Origin: Phycisphaerae bacterium
Lineage (GTDB): Bacteria; Planctomycetota; Phycisphaerae; UBA1845; UTPLA1
Assembly: GCA_016935885.1 (NCBI GenBank)
Contig: JAFGQA010000071.1
Span: forward strand, 1 to 32,485
Length of the DNA: 32,485 nt
Direction of reading: 5' to 3'
Shown: piece after piece, positions 15,493-22,872 of the stretch
Layout of the letters: each line of letters opens with the position of its first letter
Position numbering within the stretch: the first letter of the stretch is position 1
Made by a program: the position numbers and the translations under genes
The notes under the pieces: model-generated
Told to the model about the DNA's origin: nothing
Databases searched by the model: none
The model's input: the letters and a program-made list of their open reading frames with translations, nothing else

Positions 15493-15644
15493 TTGCGAAT
15501 GATCCGCCCGCTCCGGCAAGTTCGACGTACAGTCCAACGGCGAGTCGGCTGAGGGAAATCGCGACACCGGCCGCCTCGCCGGCGAGATCATGGCGGGTGG
15601 CCCCCCAGGATCCTAAGCCGGTTTTGCTGATGTTTGAACAGTGT

Positions 15645-15721
15645 GGGTGCCACTGGCGGCTTGTCCGCCAGTGCCTACACACGTGATGGGCGCACGGGCA
15701 GACAAGCTGCCCGTGGCACCC
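15645..15721. repeat. MITE-like core without terminal repeats
   Basis: Two hairpins, CACTGGCGGCTTGTCCGCCAGTG and CACGGGCAGACAAGCTGCCCGTG in sequence order, are enclosed by GGTGCC and GGCACC. The middle part (cctacacacgtgatgggcg) differs from other copies and the outer GTGACA ends are missing. Apart from this and the tRNA promoter, no gene is seen from 15493 to 15947. Confidence 0.85.
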
Positions 15722-15836
15722 GGTAGCTGGCGACGTTTCAGACATTACACAGTCCCGCTTGGATCAGTGCAGGCGATCTCGGCCACGCCCGCGATCGCGA
15801 GCCCCCTGGGAGATTCGGGGAGGATCCAGGACACAC

Positions 15837-15864
15837 TTGTCACGCCGCCTCCGGACAGTACAAT
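15837..15864 (+). promoter_or_regulatory. candidate promoter of tRNA-Val
   Basis: TTGTCA and TACAAT with 16-bp spacing lie about 80 bp before the mature tRNA 5' end. Confidence 0.5.
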
Positions 15865-15879
15865 GTCCGCGTTGCGTCG
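15863..15879. repeat. 17-bp direct repeat flanking the tRNA, left copy
   Basis: ATGTCCGCGTTGCGTCG occurs here and again exactly at 16057-16073, on both sides of the tRNA gene. Confidence 0.9.
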
Positions 15880-15947
15880 GCTGGCGGCAGAAGGCGTCTA
15901 CAGGCTGCCTTTTTCGATGGCGGCCCGGTCGCGACCGACAGGAGCCA

Positions 15948-16021
15948 GGGCGATTAGCTCAGTTGGCTAGAGCGTGCGGATCACACCCGCAAGGTCACAG
16001 GTTCGAGCCCTGTATCGCCCA
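15948..16021 (+). tRNA. tRNA-Val (anticodon CAC)
   Basis: The cloverleaf folds completely: acceptor GGGCGAT/ATCGCCC, D-arm GCTC/GAGC, anticodon stem TGCGG/CCGCA with loop ATCACAC giving CAC, and T-arm ACAGG/CCTGT with loop TTCGAGC. The discriminator base is A. CCA is not encoded, since GTG follows. It reads GTG valine codons. Confidence 0.96.
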
Positions 16022-16056
16022 GTGATGTAAGTCGTCCCGAGCCTGGGTAATCGTAC

Positions 16057-16073
16057 ATGTCCGCGTTGCGTCG
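16057..16073. repeat. 17-bp direct repeat flanking the tRNA, right copy
   Basis: Exact copy of 15863-15879. The bases before both copies are also alike (TACA and TAC). Confidence 0.9.
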
Positions 16074-16229
16074 TGCCGCTTTCGAGACGTGACAAAAGAG
16101 GTCATTGACCCCTTTGGCGTTTCAGGAGTGATGCGCGCAGCGAGAATCGGACGGGATTGGGGCGATGGGAATACCTGTTCCAGCCGGGACGAGCGTTTGA
16201 AGCCCCCATCAGACGTCGCCCGCCCCCAG

Positions 16230-16297
16230 AAGTGCCATCCGCCTGACACTGAGTATCGCTCCAAAGTGCCATCCGCCTGACACTGTGTGTCGTTCCC
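16230..16297. repeat. 34-bp tandem direct repeat
   Basis: Two adjacent 34-bp units share a perfect 22-bp start (AAGTGCCATCCGCCTGACAC plus TG); the second halves differ at several bases. It lies between the tRNA and the transposase relic. Confidence 0.9.
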
Positions 16298-16345
16298 GCA
16301 GTTCCTTCGGTGTTGCTCCTTCCGACTACTCGAGCGTCGGGCTGA

Positions 16346-16552
16346 CGTCCTTCTGGAGTCAGCGAGGACGAGCCGGAGATCCGTCCGATCCGGCGTCTCA
16401 AGAGCGACAACCGCGTACGGCGATGCTTCCTGAGCGGCCCGGAAGGCGACGCGATCGGCATCATCCTGGCAGCGGCCGGCGCCAATCTCCGCAAGCTGCT
16501 GGCCCGACTCTGTTTTGCGCTGTTCCGGCATCCGGCCCACTGGCCGGAGTAG
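16346..16552 (+). pseudogene. IS5-type transposase C-terminal relic
   Basis: The frame ending at TAG 16550-16552 reads IRRLKSDNRVRRCFLSGPEG, DAIGIILAAAGANLRKLLAR and ALFRHPAHWPE. This strongly resembles the C-terminus of IS5-group transposases (R-R-xx-L-K-G-xx-G-D-A-x-N-x-x-L-A-A-A-G-x-N-x-R-K-L-L). An in-frame TGA at 16343 precedes it and no catalytic DDE region is seen upstream, so only about 65 codons remain. It is evidence that an insertion sequence once sat next to the tRNA. Terminal inverted repeats were not found. Confidence 0.75.
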
Positions 16553-16612
16553 GCCCCACCACTTCGGCTCATTTCACTCGCCGCCGCGTGAAACCAACTT
16601 CTTCAGGGACGA

Positions 16613-19366
16613 CTATCCATCATCAGCAGACAGCCGTCTAACTCGGTCCATGATGCTCGCTCTCATTTCGTCACTGAATCGATGCGGCTTCGACACGTAC
16701 CTCCGTTGAGCATCTAGATCCAGCGCCTCCTGCAACGCCGCGGCGGCCGACAGCCGGGCGTCGACCGAGCCGCTGCCGTCGGCCTGCCGTTCAAGCAGGT
16801 CCGCCAGCATGAGGTGCTTGGTCGGGGACGTCGGATACGCGGCCACGGCGTTGCGAATGTCGGCGATGGCCCCATCGAGGTCGGCCGGGTCTCGGCCGAG
16901 TTCGTATCGCCGGTACCGCAGCGCCGCAAGCTGCTGCCACGCGATCGAGTTAGCCGGATCGCGCCGCCGCAGCTCCTCTACGAGTTCGATGACGGAATCA
17001 GCCTGATCGACGCGCGCGACGCGGCCGGTCAACTCGTCGGTCAACTCCTCGATGGCCGTGCCATCCAGCCGGTAGCACGCGATGCCGCTGATGTATGCCC
17101 GATAGCCGCGGGAGGTGGCATAGGTCTGCCACGACGACGGTGGCGAGTTCAGGCGCGCCTCCTGCAAACAACGCCCAAGCCGCGCCGCGGGCAAAACCAG
17201 CAAGGCCAACAGCACCAACGCACACGCAAGGACGCCCACACCGACGACCACGGCCACAACGCGGCGCGGGCGCCCCACGGCGGCACCCCCGTCGTCCTGC
17301 GAACGTCCAAGAGCCCCCAGCGTTTCTCCAAGAGCCCCCCGCGTCTCTCCAAGAGCCCCCAGCGTCTCTCCAAGAGCCCCCAGCGTCTCTCCAAAAGCCC
17401 CCGGCGTTTCTCCAAGAGCCCCCGGCCTTGGCCGGGGGGCAGTCACGGCCTCAGAAGTGCCCTCCGAATCGGGGGTACCTCCCCGCCAAGGCCGGGGGCT
17501 CCGAACGCCGCCGTTGATCTCCCGAAGCGCCAGCGAGATCGCCATCATCCCGAAGAAGGTTGTTGCCGCGCCGCCCCGGAACATCGCCAGATCGATACCT
17601 GTGTGAAGCAGGAACCCAACCAAGCCCGCGCAGATGCCTGCCAGCAACGGCCCCGGCGGATCGTCGGCGAACACCGTGGCTTTATTGTCCTCCATGGACG
17701 CGGCGATGAATCCAAACACCCACGGCACCGCCGCGACGAGCAGCGTGACCGCCAAGTAGCCGGGATCTGACCCCAACAGAATCCACGCCGTCCAGCCGAC
17801 GACGATCGCGCCGATACCGGCAGTCCACATCACGATCGACCCGCCACCAAACTCGAAGGCCGCCCGAGCTTGCTCGGCGCGCGCGCCCCAGCCAAGGCCC
17901 GCGGCTTCTCCTTCGCCAACGCGGTCCTCCGATCTGCAATCCGCCGCCCGCGATCCGCGATCCGCGGTTCGTGATCCGCAATGCTCCACGCCGACGCGTG
18001 CAATCTGACGGGACACGCCTACGAACAGCACCAACAGCCCGACCAGCCCGATCACGCCCCACTCCGTCGCCGCCCGCACGACCCAGCTATGCGGCGACTC
18101 GACCTCCTCGGGGCACGCGACCGACTTGTACCGCGTAAAGAACCGGCCGAAGTTGTTCGCCCCGACGCCCCACGGTCCCTGGTCCCGCAGCATCTCGGAC
18201 GCGCCGTGCCAGTACATGGACCGGAACAACATCGACCGGCCGAGGGCCTCCGGATTCGATTTCAAGACACCGAGCACGGCGGCGACACCGACGAGGGCGG
18301 CAAGCCACATGGCGATCCACAGGTGATGCCGAATCGTGAATCGCCGATCCGAGGCCACGATCCATCGTCCAAGCACCCACATCAGCAACGCCGCGCCACA
18401 GGCGACGATCGCGCCCTTGCTCTGCGCGTACGCCATCGCGGCGCAGCCACCGAGCGCGATCAACAACGGGAAGATCAACGACCACCCCGGCCGGCGCCGA
18501 TGTCTGCCGGCGGCCACCGCAAGGCTCGCCATCACGACGAGGATCAGGTAGCTACCCAGCACGTTCGAATGGCCGAAGTAACCCGTCACCGACCCGCCGC
18601 GGAGACGCTGCTCATAGTCATGGAGCAGACCGGCCGAGCGGGCGTTGTCCGCATCTCCCGAGGCAGGGTCGATCAATTCGTCTTTGTGTTGCTCGTAGTA
18701 CTCGACCGTCTGCGGCCACTCTACCCAGCGCTGATACGCGCATTTGGTGACCACCATCGCCCCGGTGCCCAAGATCACTGTCAGGGCGAGGCGAATGTGC
18801 CACGGTCGCGTCAAGATCTGTCGAAGCGTCAGCAGGTACAGCACCACCGCGAGGAAGTCGACCACACCGACCACCGCCAGGTGCTTCTGCCCCGCCCGCC
18901 AGGTCGAGATCACCGCGGCGATCAGAAGCAGGCCCGCCCCCAACTCCGCTCCGGTCCAGCGATACCGCCGCCCGCCCCACCAAAGCCGCGCGCAGCAAAC
19001 CGCGACCGTCGAGCACAGAACGATCGCGGCGATCAGCAACGTCGTGGCCGGAAGGGCGCCGGCCGGAGCCGGCAGATTACGAAACCATCGCGGTACCTCA
19101 AATGTGTGGGTCTCGTTGACGATTGCGCGGAACGGAATCAGCGCCAGCAAAACCCACAACGCCACGTGCTCCACGGCCTGGCAAGGCCCCCAAGCCTCAA
19201 AGTGCCACCGACCCAGAAGTCCCCGGCCCCGGAGCCCCCGGCCCCGGAGCCCCCGGCCTTGGCCGGGGGGCACCTCCCGTCCGGCGCGAACACCCCCCCC
19301 CGCCGGACCTCGCGGCACCGTGCCCGCATCTTTGGAAGGCCTTTTGCTGCGACCACGTCGGGTCAT
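16613..19366 (-). CDS. O-antigen ligase/polymerase-like membrane protein with TPR-like tail
   Basis: 917 residues, ATG 19366 overlapping the upstream gene as ATGA. The middle has about 12 helices. The ligase (Wzy_C) signature is the long loop with YFGHSNVLGSYLILVVM, then SMYWHGASEMLRDQGPWGVG and NNFGRFFTRYK. A C-terminal soluble region (about residues 770-905) has helical pairs like tetratricopeptide repeats (IAWQQLAALRYRRYELG; PTKHLMLADLLERQADG). It probably polymerises or ligates lipid-linked polysaccharide at the membrane. Three hydrophilic stretches are repeat-encoded: Gly/Arg-rich near residues 35-55, SRTADRGSRAADCRSEDR near 465-485, and seven-residue GALGETL repeats near 645-690. It is much longer than the usual 400-450 residues. 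Confidence 0.85.
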   Translation of the reverse strand: MTRRGRSKRPSKDAGTVPRGPAGGGVRAGREVPPGQGRGLRGRGLRGRGLLGRWHFEAWGPCQAVEHVALWVLLALIPFRAIVNETHTFEVPRWFRNLPAPAGALPATTLLIAAIVLCSTVAVCCARLWWGGRRYRWTGAELGAGLLLIAAVISTWRAGQKHLAVVGVVDFLAVVLYLLTLRQILTRPWHIRLALTVILGTGAMVVTKCAYQRWVEWPQTVEYYEQHKDELIDPASGDADNARSAGLLHDYEQRLRGGSVTGYFGHSNVLGSYLILVVMASLAVAAGRHRRRPGWSLIFPLLIALGGCAAMAYAQSKGAIVACGAALLMWVLGRWIVASDRRFTIRHHLWIAMWLAALVGVAAVLGVLKSNPEALGRSMLFRSMYWHGASEMLRDQGPWGVGANNFGRFFTRYKSVACPEEVESPHSWVVRAATEWGVIGLVGLLVLFVGVSRQIARVGVEHCGSRTADRGSRAADCRSEDRVGEGEAAGLGWGARAEQARAAFEFGGGSIVMWTAGIGAIVVGWTAWILLGSDPGYLAVTLLVAAVPWVFGFIAASMEDNKATVFADDPPGPLLAGICAGLVGFLLHTGIDLAMFRGGAATTFFGMMAISLALREINGGVRSPRPWRGGTPDSEGTSEAVTAPRPRPGALGETPGAFGETLGALGETLGALGETRGALGETLGALGRSQDDGGAAVGRPRRVVAVVVGVGVLACALVLLALLVLPAARLGRCLQEARLNSPPSSWQTYATSRGYRAYISGIACYRLDGTAIEELTDELTGRVARVDQADSVIELVEELRRRDPANSIAWQQLAALRYRRYELGRDPADLDGAIADIRNAVAAYPTSPTKHLMLADLLERQADGSGSVDARLSAAAALQEALDLDAQRRYVSKPHRFSDEMRASIMDRVRRLSADDG
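17311..17440. repeat. 21-bp minisatellite inside the ligase gene
   Basis: Six units of period 21 start at 17311, 17332, 17353, 17374, 17395 and 17416 (type GAGCCCCCAGCGTCTCTCCAA). Since 21 is a multiple of three they encode GALGETL-type repeats. The last unit runs into the GC-rich palindrome at 17416-17440, and an inverted copy of that palindrome lies at 17480-17502. Confidence 0.93.
17931..17979. repeat. GATCCGC heptamer array inside the ligase gene
   Basis: Seven units (GATCTGC, AATCCGC, CGCCCGC, GATCCGC, GATCCGC, GGTTCGT, GATCCGC) are translated as a Ser/Arg/Asp-rich cytoplasmic loop. Because the period is 7, three units give 21 bp and keep the frame. Confidence 0.85.
19216..19275. repeat. 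GC-rich palindrome array inside the ligase N-terminus
   Basis: Three tandem CCCCGGAGCC-type units lead into CCCCCGGCCTTGGCCGGGGG. It is translated on the minus strand as PPGQGRGLRGRGLRGRG, before the first membrane helix. Same family as 17416-17440, 20477-20510 and 27558-27603. Confidence 0.9.
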
Positions 19367-20463
19367 CCAGATCGCCCCGGACTTTCAAGCAAGGCCACCA
19401 GCGCCACCACGAGCAGCGTCTGCACAACGATGCCCCAGGCGAGTGACCAACTCGCCCACGGCAGCAGCAGGGCCGGCAGCGCGGTGACCAACGTGGCCAG
19501 CCAAATCACCGCGACCGCCTTGCGCACGGTCATCCCCCGACGCACGAGGCGATGCGAGAAGTGTCGCCGGTCGCCGGTCCAAATGGCTACGCCGCTCCGC
19601 CAGCGCAGTAGGAAGACGCTCGCCGTGTCATACAGCGGCACCGCCATCACCACCAGCGGCGCGATAACGCCGATCGGACGGTGCCCCTGTGACGGGTCGG
19701 CGAACGTCGTCAAGATGGTCAGGACCGCCAAAAGCAGCCCGACGACCAGGCTGCCGGCGTCGCCGAGGTAAATGGAGGCCGGGTGGAAGTTATAGACCAG
19801 GAAACCCGCCAACACGCCCACCAGGAGCCAACACCACAGCGGCACGAATAGCTGGCCCGCCACCAACGAGGTCGTGCCGAAGACGGCCGCCGCGATCAGC
19901 GCCACGCCCGTGGCGAGCCCGTCCATGTTGTCCAGAAAGTTCACCGAATTCGTCAGCGTCAAGATCCACAGCACGGACAGGGCGGTCGAAGGCGCCCACC
20001 CCAAGTGGCTCAACAATCTCAGGTCGAGTCCGACGACGAGGAACAGCGCAACGGCCAACTGCACGATCAGCTTGAGCCCCGGGCCCAACGGTCGGGCGTC
20101 GTCCACCAGCCCCAGGGCGCACATCGCCATCATTGCGGCAATGACTCCCAACGCCATCGGGGTCTTGGCAACGATCCCGTCCACGTGGATCGCAAGGCGA
20201 TGAGGAAGCCACGCCGGACAATCGCCAGCCAAAAGCTGGGCCGCGACAACGGTCCCAACTACCGGTAAGACCACCGCCAGCGTGACGGCCACACCCCCGC
20301 CCAGCGCCACCGGCTCTGTGTGGCCTTTGTGGCCGCCGGGGCGGTCGACGAAGCCACGTGCCCTGGACCACTGCCGCATGACGCATGTGCCCACAACGCT
20401 GAACACGGCGCCAACCGACAGCGTGGCGATCAGCGTGGCGACCGGTGTTGTCACAGAGTTCAT
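19363..20463 (-). CDS. WecA/TagO-type undecaprenyl-phosphate sugar-1-phosphate transferase
   Basis: 366 residues. It transfers a HexNAc-1-phosphate from a UDP-sugar to the polyprenyl phosphate carrier, starting an envelope polysaccharide. Conserved motifs of the MraY/WecA superfamily are complete: RGFVDRPGGHKGHTEPVALG (36-55), ALGLVDDARPLGPG (116-129, Asp pair 121-122), NSVNFLDNMDGLA (172-184), YLGDAGSL (232-239) and the His loop TGDRRHFSHRL (297-306), which points to the WecA/TagO branch. About 10-11 helices are expected. It overlaps the ligase gene by ATGA, so the two are co-translated and presumably act in the same pathway. Confidence 0.93.
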   Translation of the reverse strand: MNSVTTPVATLIATLSVGAVFSVVGTCVMRQWSRARGFVDRPGGHKGHTEPVALGGGVAVTLAVVLPVVGTVVAAQLLAGDCPAWLPHRLAIHVDGIVAKTPMALGVIAAMMAMCALGLVDDARPLGPGLKLIVQLAVALFLVVGLDLRLLSHLGWAPSTALSVLWILTLTNSVNFLDNMDGLATGVALIAAAVFGTTSLVAGQLFVPLWCWLLVGVLAGFLVYNFHPASIYLGDAGSLVVGLLLAVLTILTTFADPSQGHRPIGVIAPLVVMAVPLYDTASVFLLRWRSGVAIWTGDRRHFSHRLVRRGMTVRKAVAVIWLATLVTALPALLLPWASWSLAWGIVVQTLLVVALVALLESPGRSG

Positions 20464-20476
20464 GGTCGTAGCAAAG

Positions 20477-20510
20477 GCCCCGGAGCCCCCGGCCTTGGCC
20501 GGGGCGTGCC
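20477..20510. repeat. GC-rich palindrome upstream of the WecA-like gene
   Basis: CCCCGGAGCC is followed by CCCCGGCCTTGGCCGGGG, immediately 5' of the WecA-like start. It occupies the place where a ribosome site or leader would be. Confidence 0.88.
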
Positions 20511-20584
20511 TCGTTCACGGTTGGTTCACGGTTGTCGCGTAGCCTCCCGAGGGTTAGCGTCTTGCGATCCGGTCAACGGCTGAC

Positions 20585-20668
20585 AGCTTACAGCCAATAG
20601 CTAACAGCTAACAGCTTACAGCCAATAGCTAACAGCTAACAGCTAACAGCCAATAGCTAACAGCTTCT
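20585..20668. repeat. AGCTAAC heptamer array
   Basis: Twelve consecutive 7-bp units. AGCTTAC, AGCCAAT, AGCTAAC and AGCTAAC form a partly repeated higher-order block. It lies between the divergent WecA-like and cyclo-ligase genes and ends about 10 bp before a candidate promoter. Confidence 0.95.
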
Positions 20669-20676
20669 GACTGCTG

Positions 20677-20703
20677 TTGAAACAGAGGGCCGAAGTCTAT
20701 AAA
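20677..20703 (+). promoter_or_regulatory. candidate promoter of the cyclo-ligase gene
   Basis: TTGAAA (20677-20682) and TATAAA (20698-20703) are 15 bp apart, a slightly short spacer. The expected start leaves a leader of about 20 nt to the GTG at 20731. Confidence 0.4.
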
Positions 20704-20730
20704 GTACGATTGTCGTTGAAGGGAGGTTTG

Positions 20731-21297
20731 GTGAAGAAAGAACTTCGCAGGAGGCTTCGCGCCGTTCTGGCCGCGATCCCGCCCGAAACGCTCCATGAAC
20801 GCTCCCGTGTCGCCGCGGAACGGCTCTTTAACGAGCCGGAATACAAGCGGGCCGAGGTCATGATGATCTATCTGTCTCATAAACATGAGGCGGATACGAC
20901 ACCAATCGTCCTGCAGGCTTGGCAAGACCGCAAAAGGATCCTCGCCCCCCAGGTTAGCTGGGAAAGCCGCCAAATGATTCCTATCCAGATCCGCAATCTG
21001 GACGACGATGTGGCCAGAAACCAGTTCGGCGTTCGCGAGCCGGTGAGAGGCGCCCCCATTCCGATCGAACTGATCGATCTGGTGATCGTACCAGGTTTGG
21101 GCTTTGACCCCTACGGCAATCGACTCGGCCGCGGACGCGGTTTCTATGACCAGTTCCTCGGCAGGCCCGGATTCAGGGGTACGACCTGTGGGTTCGCCAT
21201 CGAGGAGCAACTCGTCGATGCGATCCCCGCCGGCCCGCACGACGTCAAAGTCAAAATGCTCGTCACCGATCAAGCTACTCGCCGTTTCGACAGCTAA
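20731..21297 (+). CDS. 5-formyltetrahydrofolate cyclo-ligase
   Basis: 188 residues. It converts 5-formyl-THF with ATP to 5,10-methenyl-THF in the cytoplasm. GTG 20731 is chosen as start because GGGAGG lies just upstream and the product then begins KKELRRRLRAVLAAIP, the family N-terminus; the longer TTG start at 20677 would overlap a likely -35 box. The C-terminal signature VIVPGLGFDPYGNRLGRGRG then FYDQFL is unmistakable. YLSHKHEADTTPIV is the usual substrate-binding segment. It is preceded by a heptamer array and followed by a MITE-like element. Confidence 0.95.
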   Translation: MKKELRRRLRAVLAAIPPETLHERSRVAAERLFNEPEYKRAEVMMIYLSHKHEADTTPIVLQAWQDRKRILAPQVSWESRQMIPIQIRNLDDDVARNQFGVREPVRGAPIPIELIDLVIVPGLGFDPYGNRLGRGRGFYDQFLGRPGFRGTTCGFAIEEQLVDAIPAGPHDVKVKMLVTDQATRRFDS

Positions 21298-21349
21298 CGT
21301 GGGAATCCGTCGCTCCTCATTACTCAAACTGACCGTTTCGTGCGGGCCC

Positions 21350-21479
21350 GTGACAGTTCGGGCGAGTGCCACGGGCGGCTTGTCCGCCAGTGTGAATGCC
21401 CCATGCGCCCACCGGAGAGACCGCACGGGCGGACAAGCCGCCCGTGGCACCCAAAATCGAATGCCGCCCGAAGTGTCAC
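21350..21479. repeat. complete MITE-like element with 15-bp terminal inverted repeats
   Basis: The left end GTGACAGTTCGGGCG (21350-21364) is the inverse of the right end CGCCCGAAGTGTCAC (21465-21479) except for one base. Inside are hairpins CACGGGCGGCTTGTCCGCCAGTG and CACGGGCGGACAAGCCGCCC. No coding frame is present. No obvious target duplication is seen. It fills much of the 331-bp gap between cyclo-ligase and transpeptidase. Confidence 0.9.
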
Positions 21480-21494
21480 GCACACGTTTTGTGC

Positions 21495-21522
21495 TTGAAT
21501 CGTATCTCGCTGTTGCTAGGCT
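21495..21522 (+). promoter_or_regulatory. candidate promoter of the L,D-transpeptidase gene
   Basis: TTGAAT and TAGGCT with 16-bp spacing lie just after the MITE-like element and about 100 bp before the start codon. The match is moderate. Confidence 0.3.
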
Positions 21523-21628
21523 ATGTTGACGAAAGCGTATCAGCGCACGGCGCGGCCTTGCGGAGCTTCACGCAGCGGGGCGCAGAGAGCGTCCCATACA
21601 TCGCAATCTCAGGGAGGAGTCAGCAACC

Positions 21629-22786
21629 GTGGCCCGAATCCGAAGCATTCGCATGCGATCCTGGCCGCTCATGGTCGGCATCGGTCTGGTGGCAGTCGTC
21701 GTATGGGGGCTTTATGTTTCGCTGCTTGCCCCCCATCCTGCGTCGCGCCCTCGTGATACGACCGCCGTTTCAATGGCCGACGGAGCCTCTTCGTCCGAGA
21801 CCACCCCGGCAGAGAAGGCCACGCCGCTACGGGCCACGAGGCCGATCTCCGAGACCGGGCACCAGGTCTCGGCCTCGTCAGGTTGGAGTTCTGGGCAACA
21901 TACACTGCCAGGCGGCGGAACCGACAGTCCCGGTGTTTCCATGGATCCCGCCGGGCTGTCGTCACGCGTGACCGCGAACGCCCCGCCGGCGTCACTCCGT
22001 GAGACGGAGATCACCATCAGCGACGCGCCGCCACCGGAGGAACGTCCGGCTCCGCCAGCACTCGAAAACGGCCGGGCAGCGCTATCCCGCGGGGACCTGG
22101 TCGCCGCCCGGAACTCCTTCTCGGCCGTGTTTGCACACGGACTCGATGCGCCCGACGCAGCATTGGCTCGCGCTGAGGCAGAGCGCATCGCCGATGCGCT
22201 GCTGTTCAGCCGGGCGACCACTCCCGACGACCCACTCACCGGCAGTCATGTCGTGGGCAGCGGCGAGACGCTGAGCGGCATTGCCCGGCGGTACAAGATC
22301 ACCGAGGACTTGCTGGCCTCCATCAACCTCATCGCCGACCCGGATCGAATCCGCGTCGGCACGCGGTTGAAGGTGATACACGGCCCCTTCCGTGCGGTGA
22401 TCAGTAAATCAAGCCACCGCATGGACATCTACATCGGCGACGTTCTCGTTCGCAGCTTCCGAGTCGGCCTCGGAACGAACGGCGGAACGCCAACAGGCAC
22501 ATGGACCGTCGCGGACAAACTGAGAAACCCAGAATGGACAGACCCCCTCACAGGACGACACTACTTGGCCGACGACCAGGACAATCCAATCGGCGAACGA
22601 TGGATCGGGCTGCACGGCGTCGCAGGAGAGTGTGTCGGTCGGGTGGGCTTCGGCATCCATGGCACCATTGACCCTGCCAGCATCGGCGAGAATATGTCGA
22701 TGGGCTGCATCCGGCTGGTTCCCGACGACATCTCCCTCGTCTACGACCTGCTCGTCAGCGAACATTCATGCGTGCTGATCGAGTAG
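21629..22786 (+). CDS. LysM-domain L,D-transpeptidase (YkuD family)
   Basis: 385 residues from GTG 21629, with GGGAGGAG nine bases upstream. One N-terminal membrane anchor (SWPLMVGIGLVAVVVWGLYV, residues 11-30) is followed by a Ser/Thr/Pro-rich linker (40-140), a short helical segment, a LysM peptidoglycan-binding domain (about 206-250, VVGSGETLSGIARRYKITED) and a YkuD domain (about 253-385). The catalytic HG...SxGCxR motif is present: His 344, Cys 360, Arg 362. It probably crosslinks peptidoglycan or attaches proteins to it outside the cytoplasmic membrane. This implies a peptidoglycan wall in this organism. Confidence 0.95.
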   Translation: MARIRSIRMRSWPLMVGIGLVAVVVWGLYVSLLAPHPASRPRDTTAVSMADGASSSETTPAEKATPLRATRPISETGHQVSASSGWSSGQHTLPGGGTDSPGVSMDPAGLSSRVTANAPPASLRETEITISDAPPPEERPAPPALENGRAALSRGDLVAARNSFSAVFAHGLDAPDAALARAEAERIADALLFSRATTPDDPLTGSHVVGSGETLSGIARRYKITEDLLASINLIADPDRIRVGTRLKVIHGPFRAVISKSSHRMDIYIGDVLVRSFRVGLGTNGGTPTGTWTVADKLRNPEWTDPLTGRHYLADDQDNPIGERWIGLHGVAGECVGRVGFGIHGTIDPASIGENMSMGCIRLVPDDISLVYDLLVSEHSCVLIE

Positions 22787-22812
22787 GTGGAAGCCGAAAG
22801 GCCCCTCCCAAA

Positions 22813-22872
22813 CACCGGTGGCGCAGGCGTCCGGTCGGCGTTGCATCACGGGCCGGACGCCCGTGCCACAGG
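22813..22872. repeat. paired REP palindrome at the 3' end of the large secreted protein gene
   Basis: ACCGGTGGCGCAGGCGTCCGG and CCGGACGCCCGTGCCACAGGG face each other. The right arm overlaps the last codons of the minus-strand gene ending at 22846, so its final residues (LPVARASGP) are repeat-encoded. Confidence 0.82.

Noticed and set aside
15486..15686. 66-codon plus-strand frame overlapping the end of paralogue B
   Set aside because: It runs into a MITE-like core, has no recognisable product and lacks a ribosome site.
16285..16641. 118-codon plus-strand frame over the transposase relic
   Set aside because: It is a different frame from the recognisable transposase C-terminus and carries no motif.
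17311..17440. possible CRISPR-like 21-bp repeats
   Set aside because: Repeats are contiguous with no spacers and are translated as GALGETL repeats.
17981..19771. 596-codon plus-strand frame opposite the ligase and WecA-like genes
   Set aside because: It spans two well-supported genes on the other strand and shows no motif.
20677..20730. TTG start giving a longer cyclo-ligase
   Set aside because: It overlaps a likely -35 box; GTG 20731 has GGGAGG upstream and the family N-terminus.
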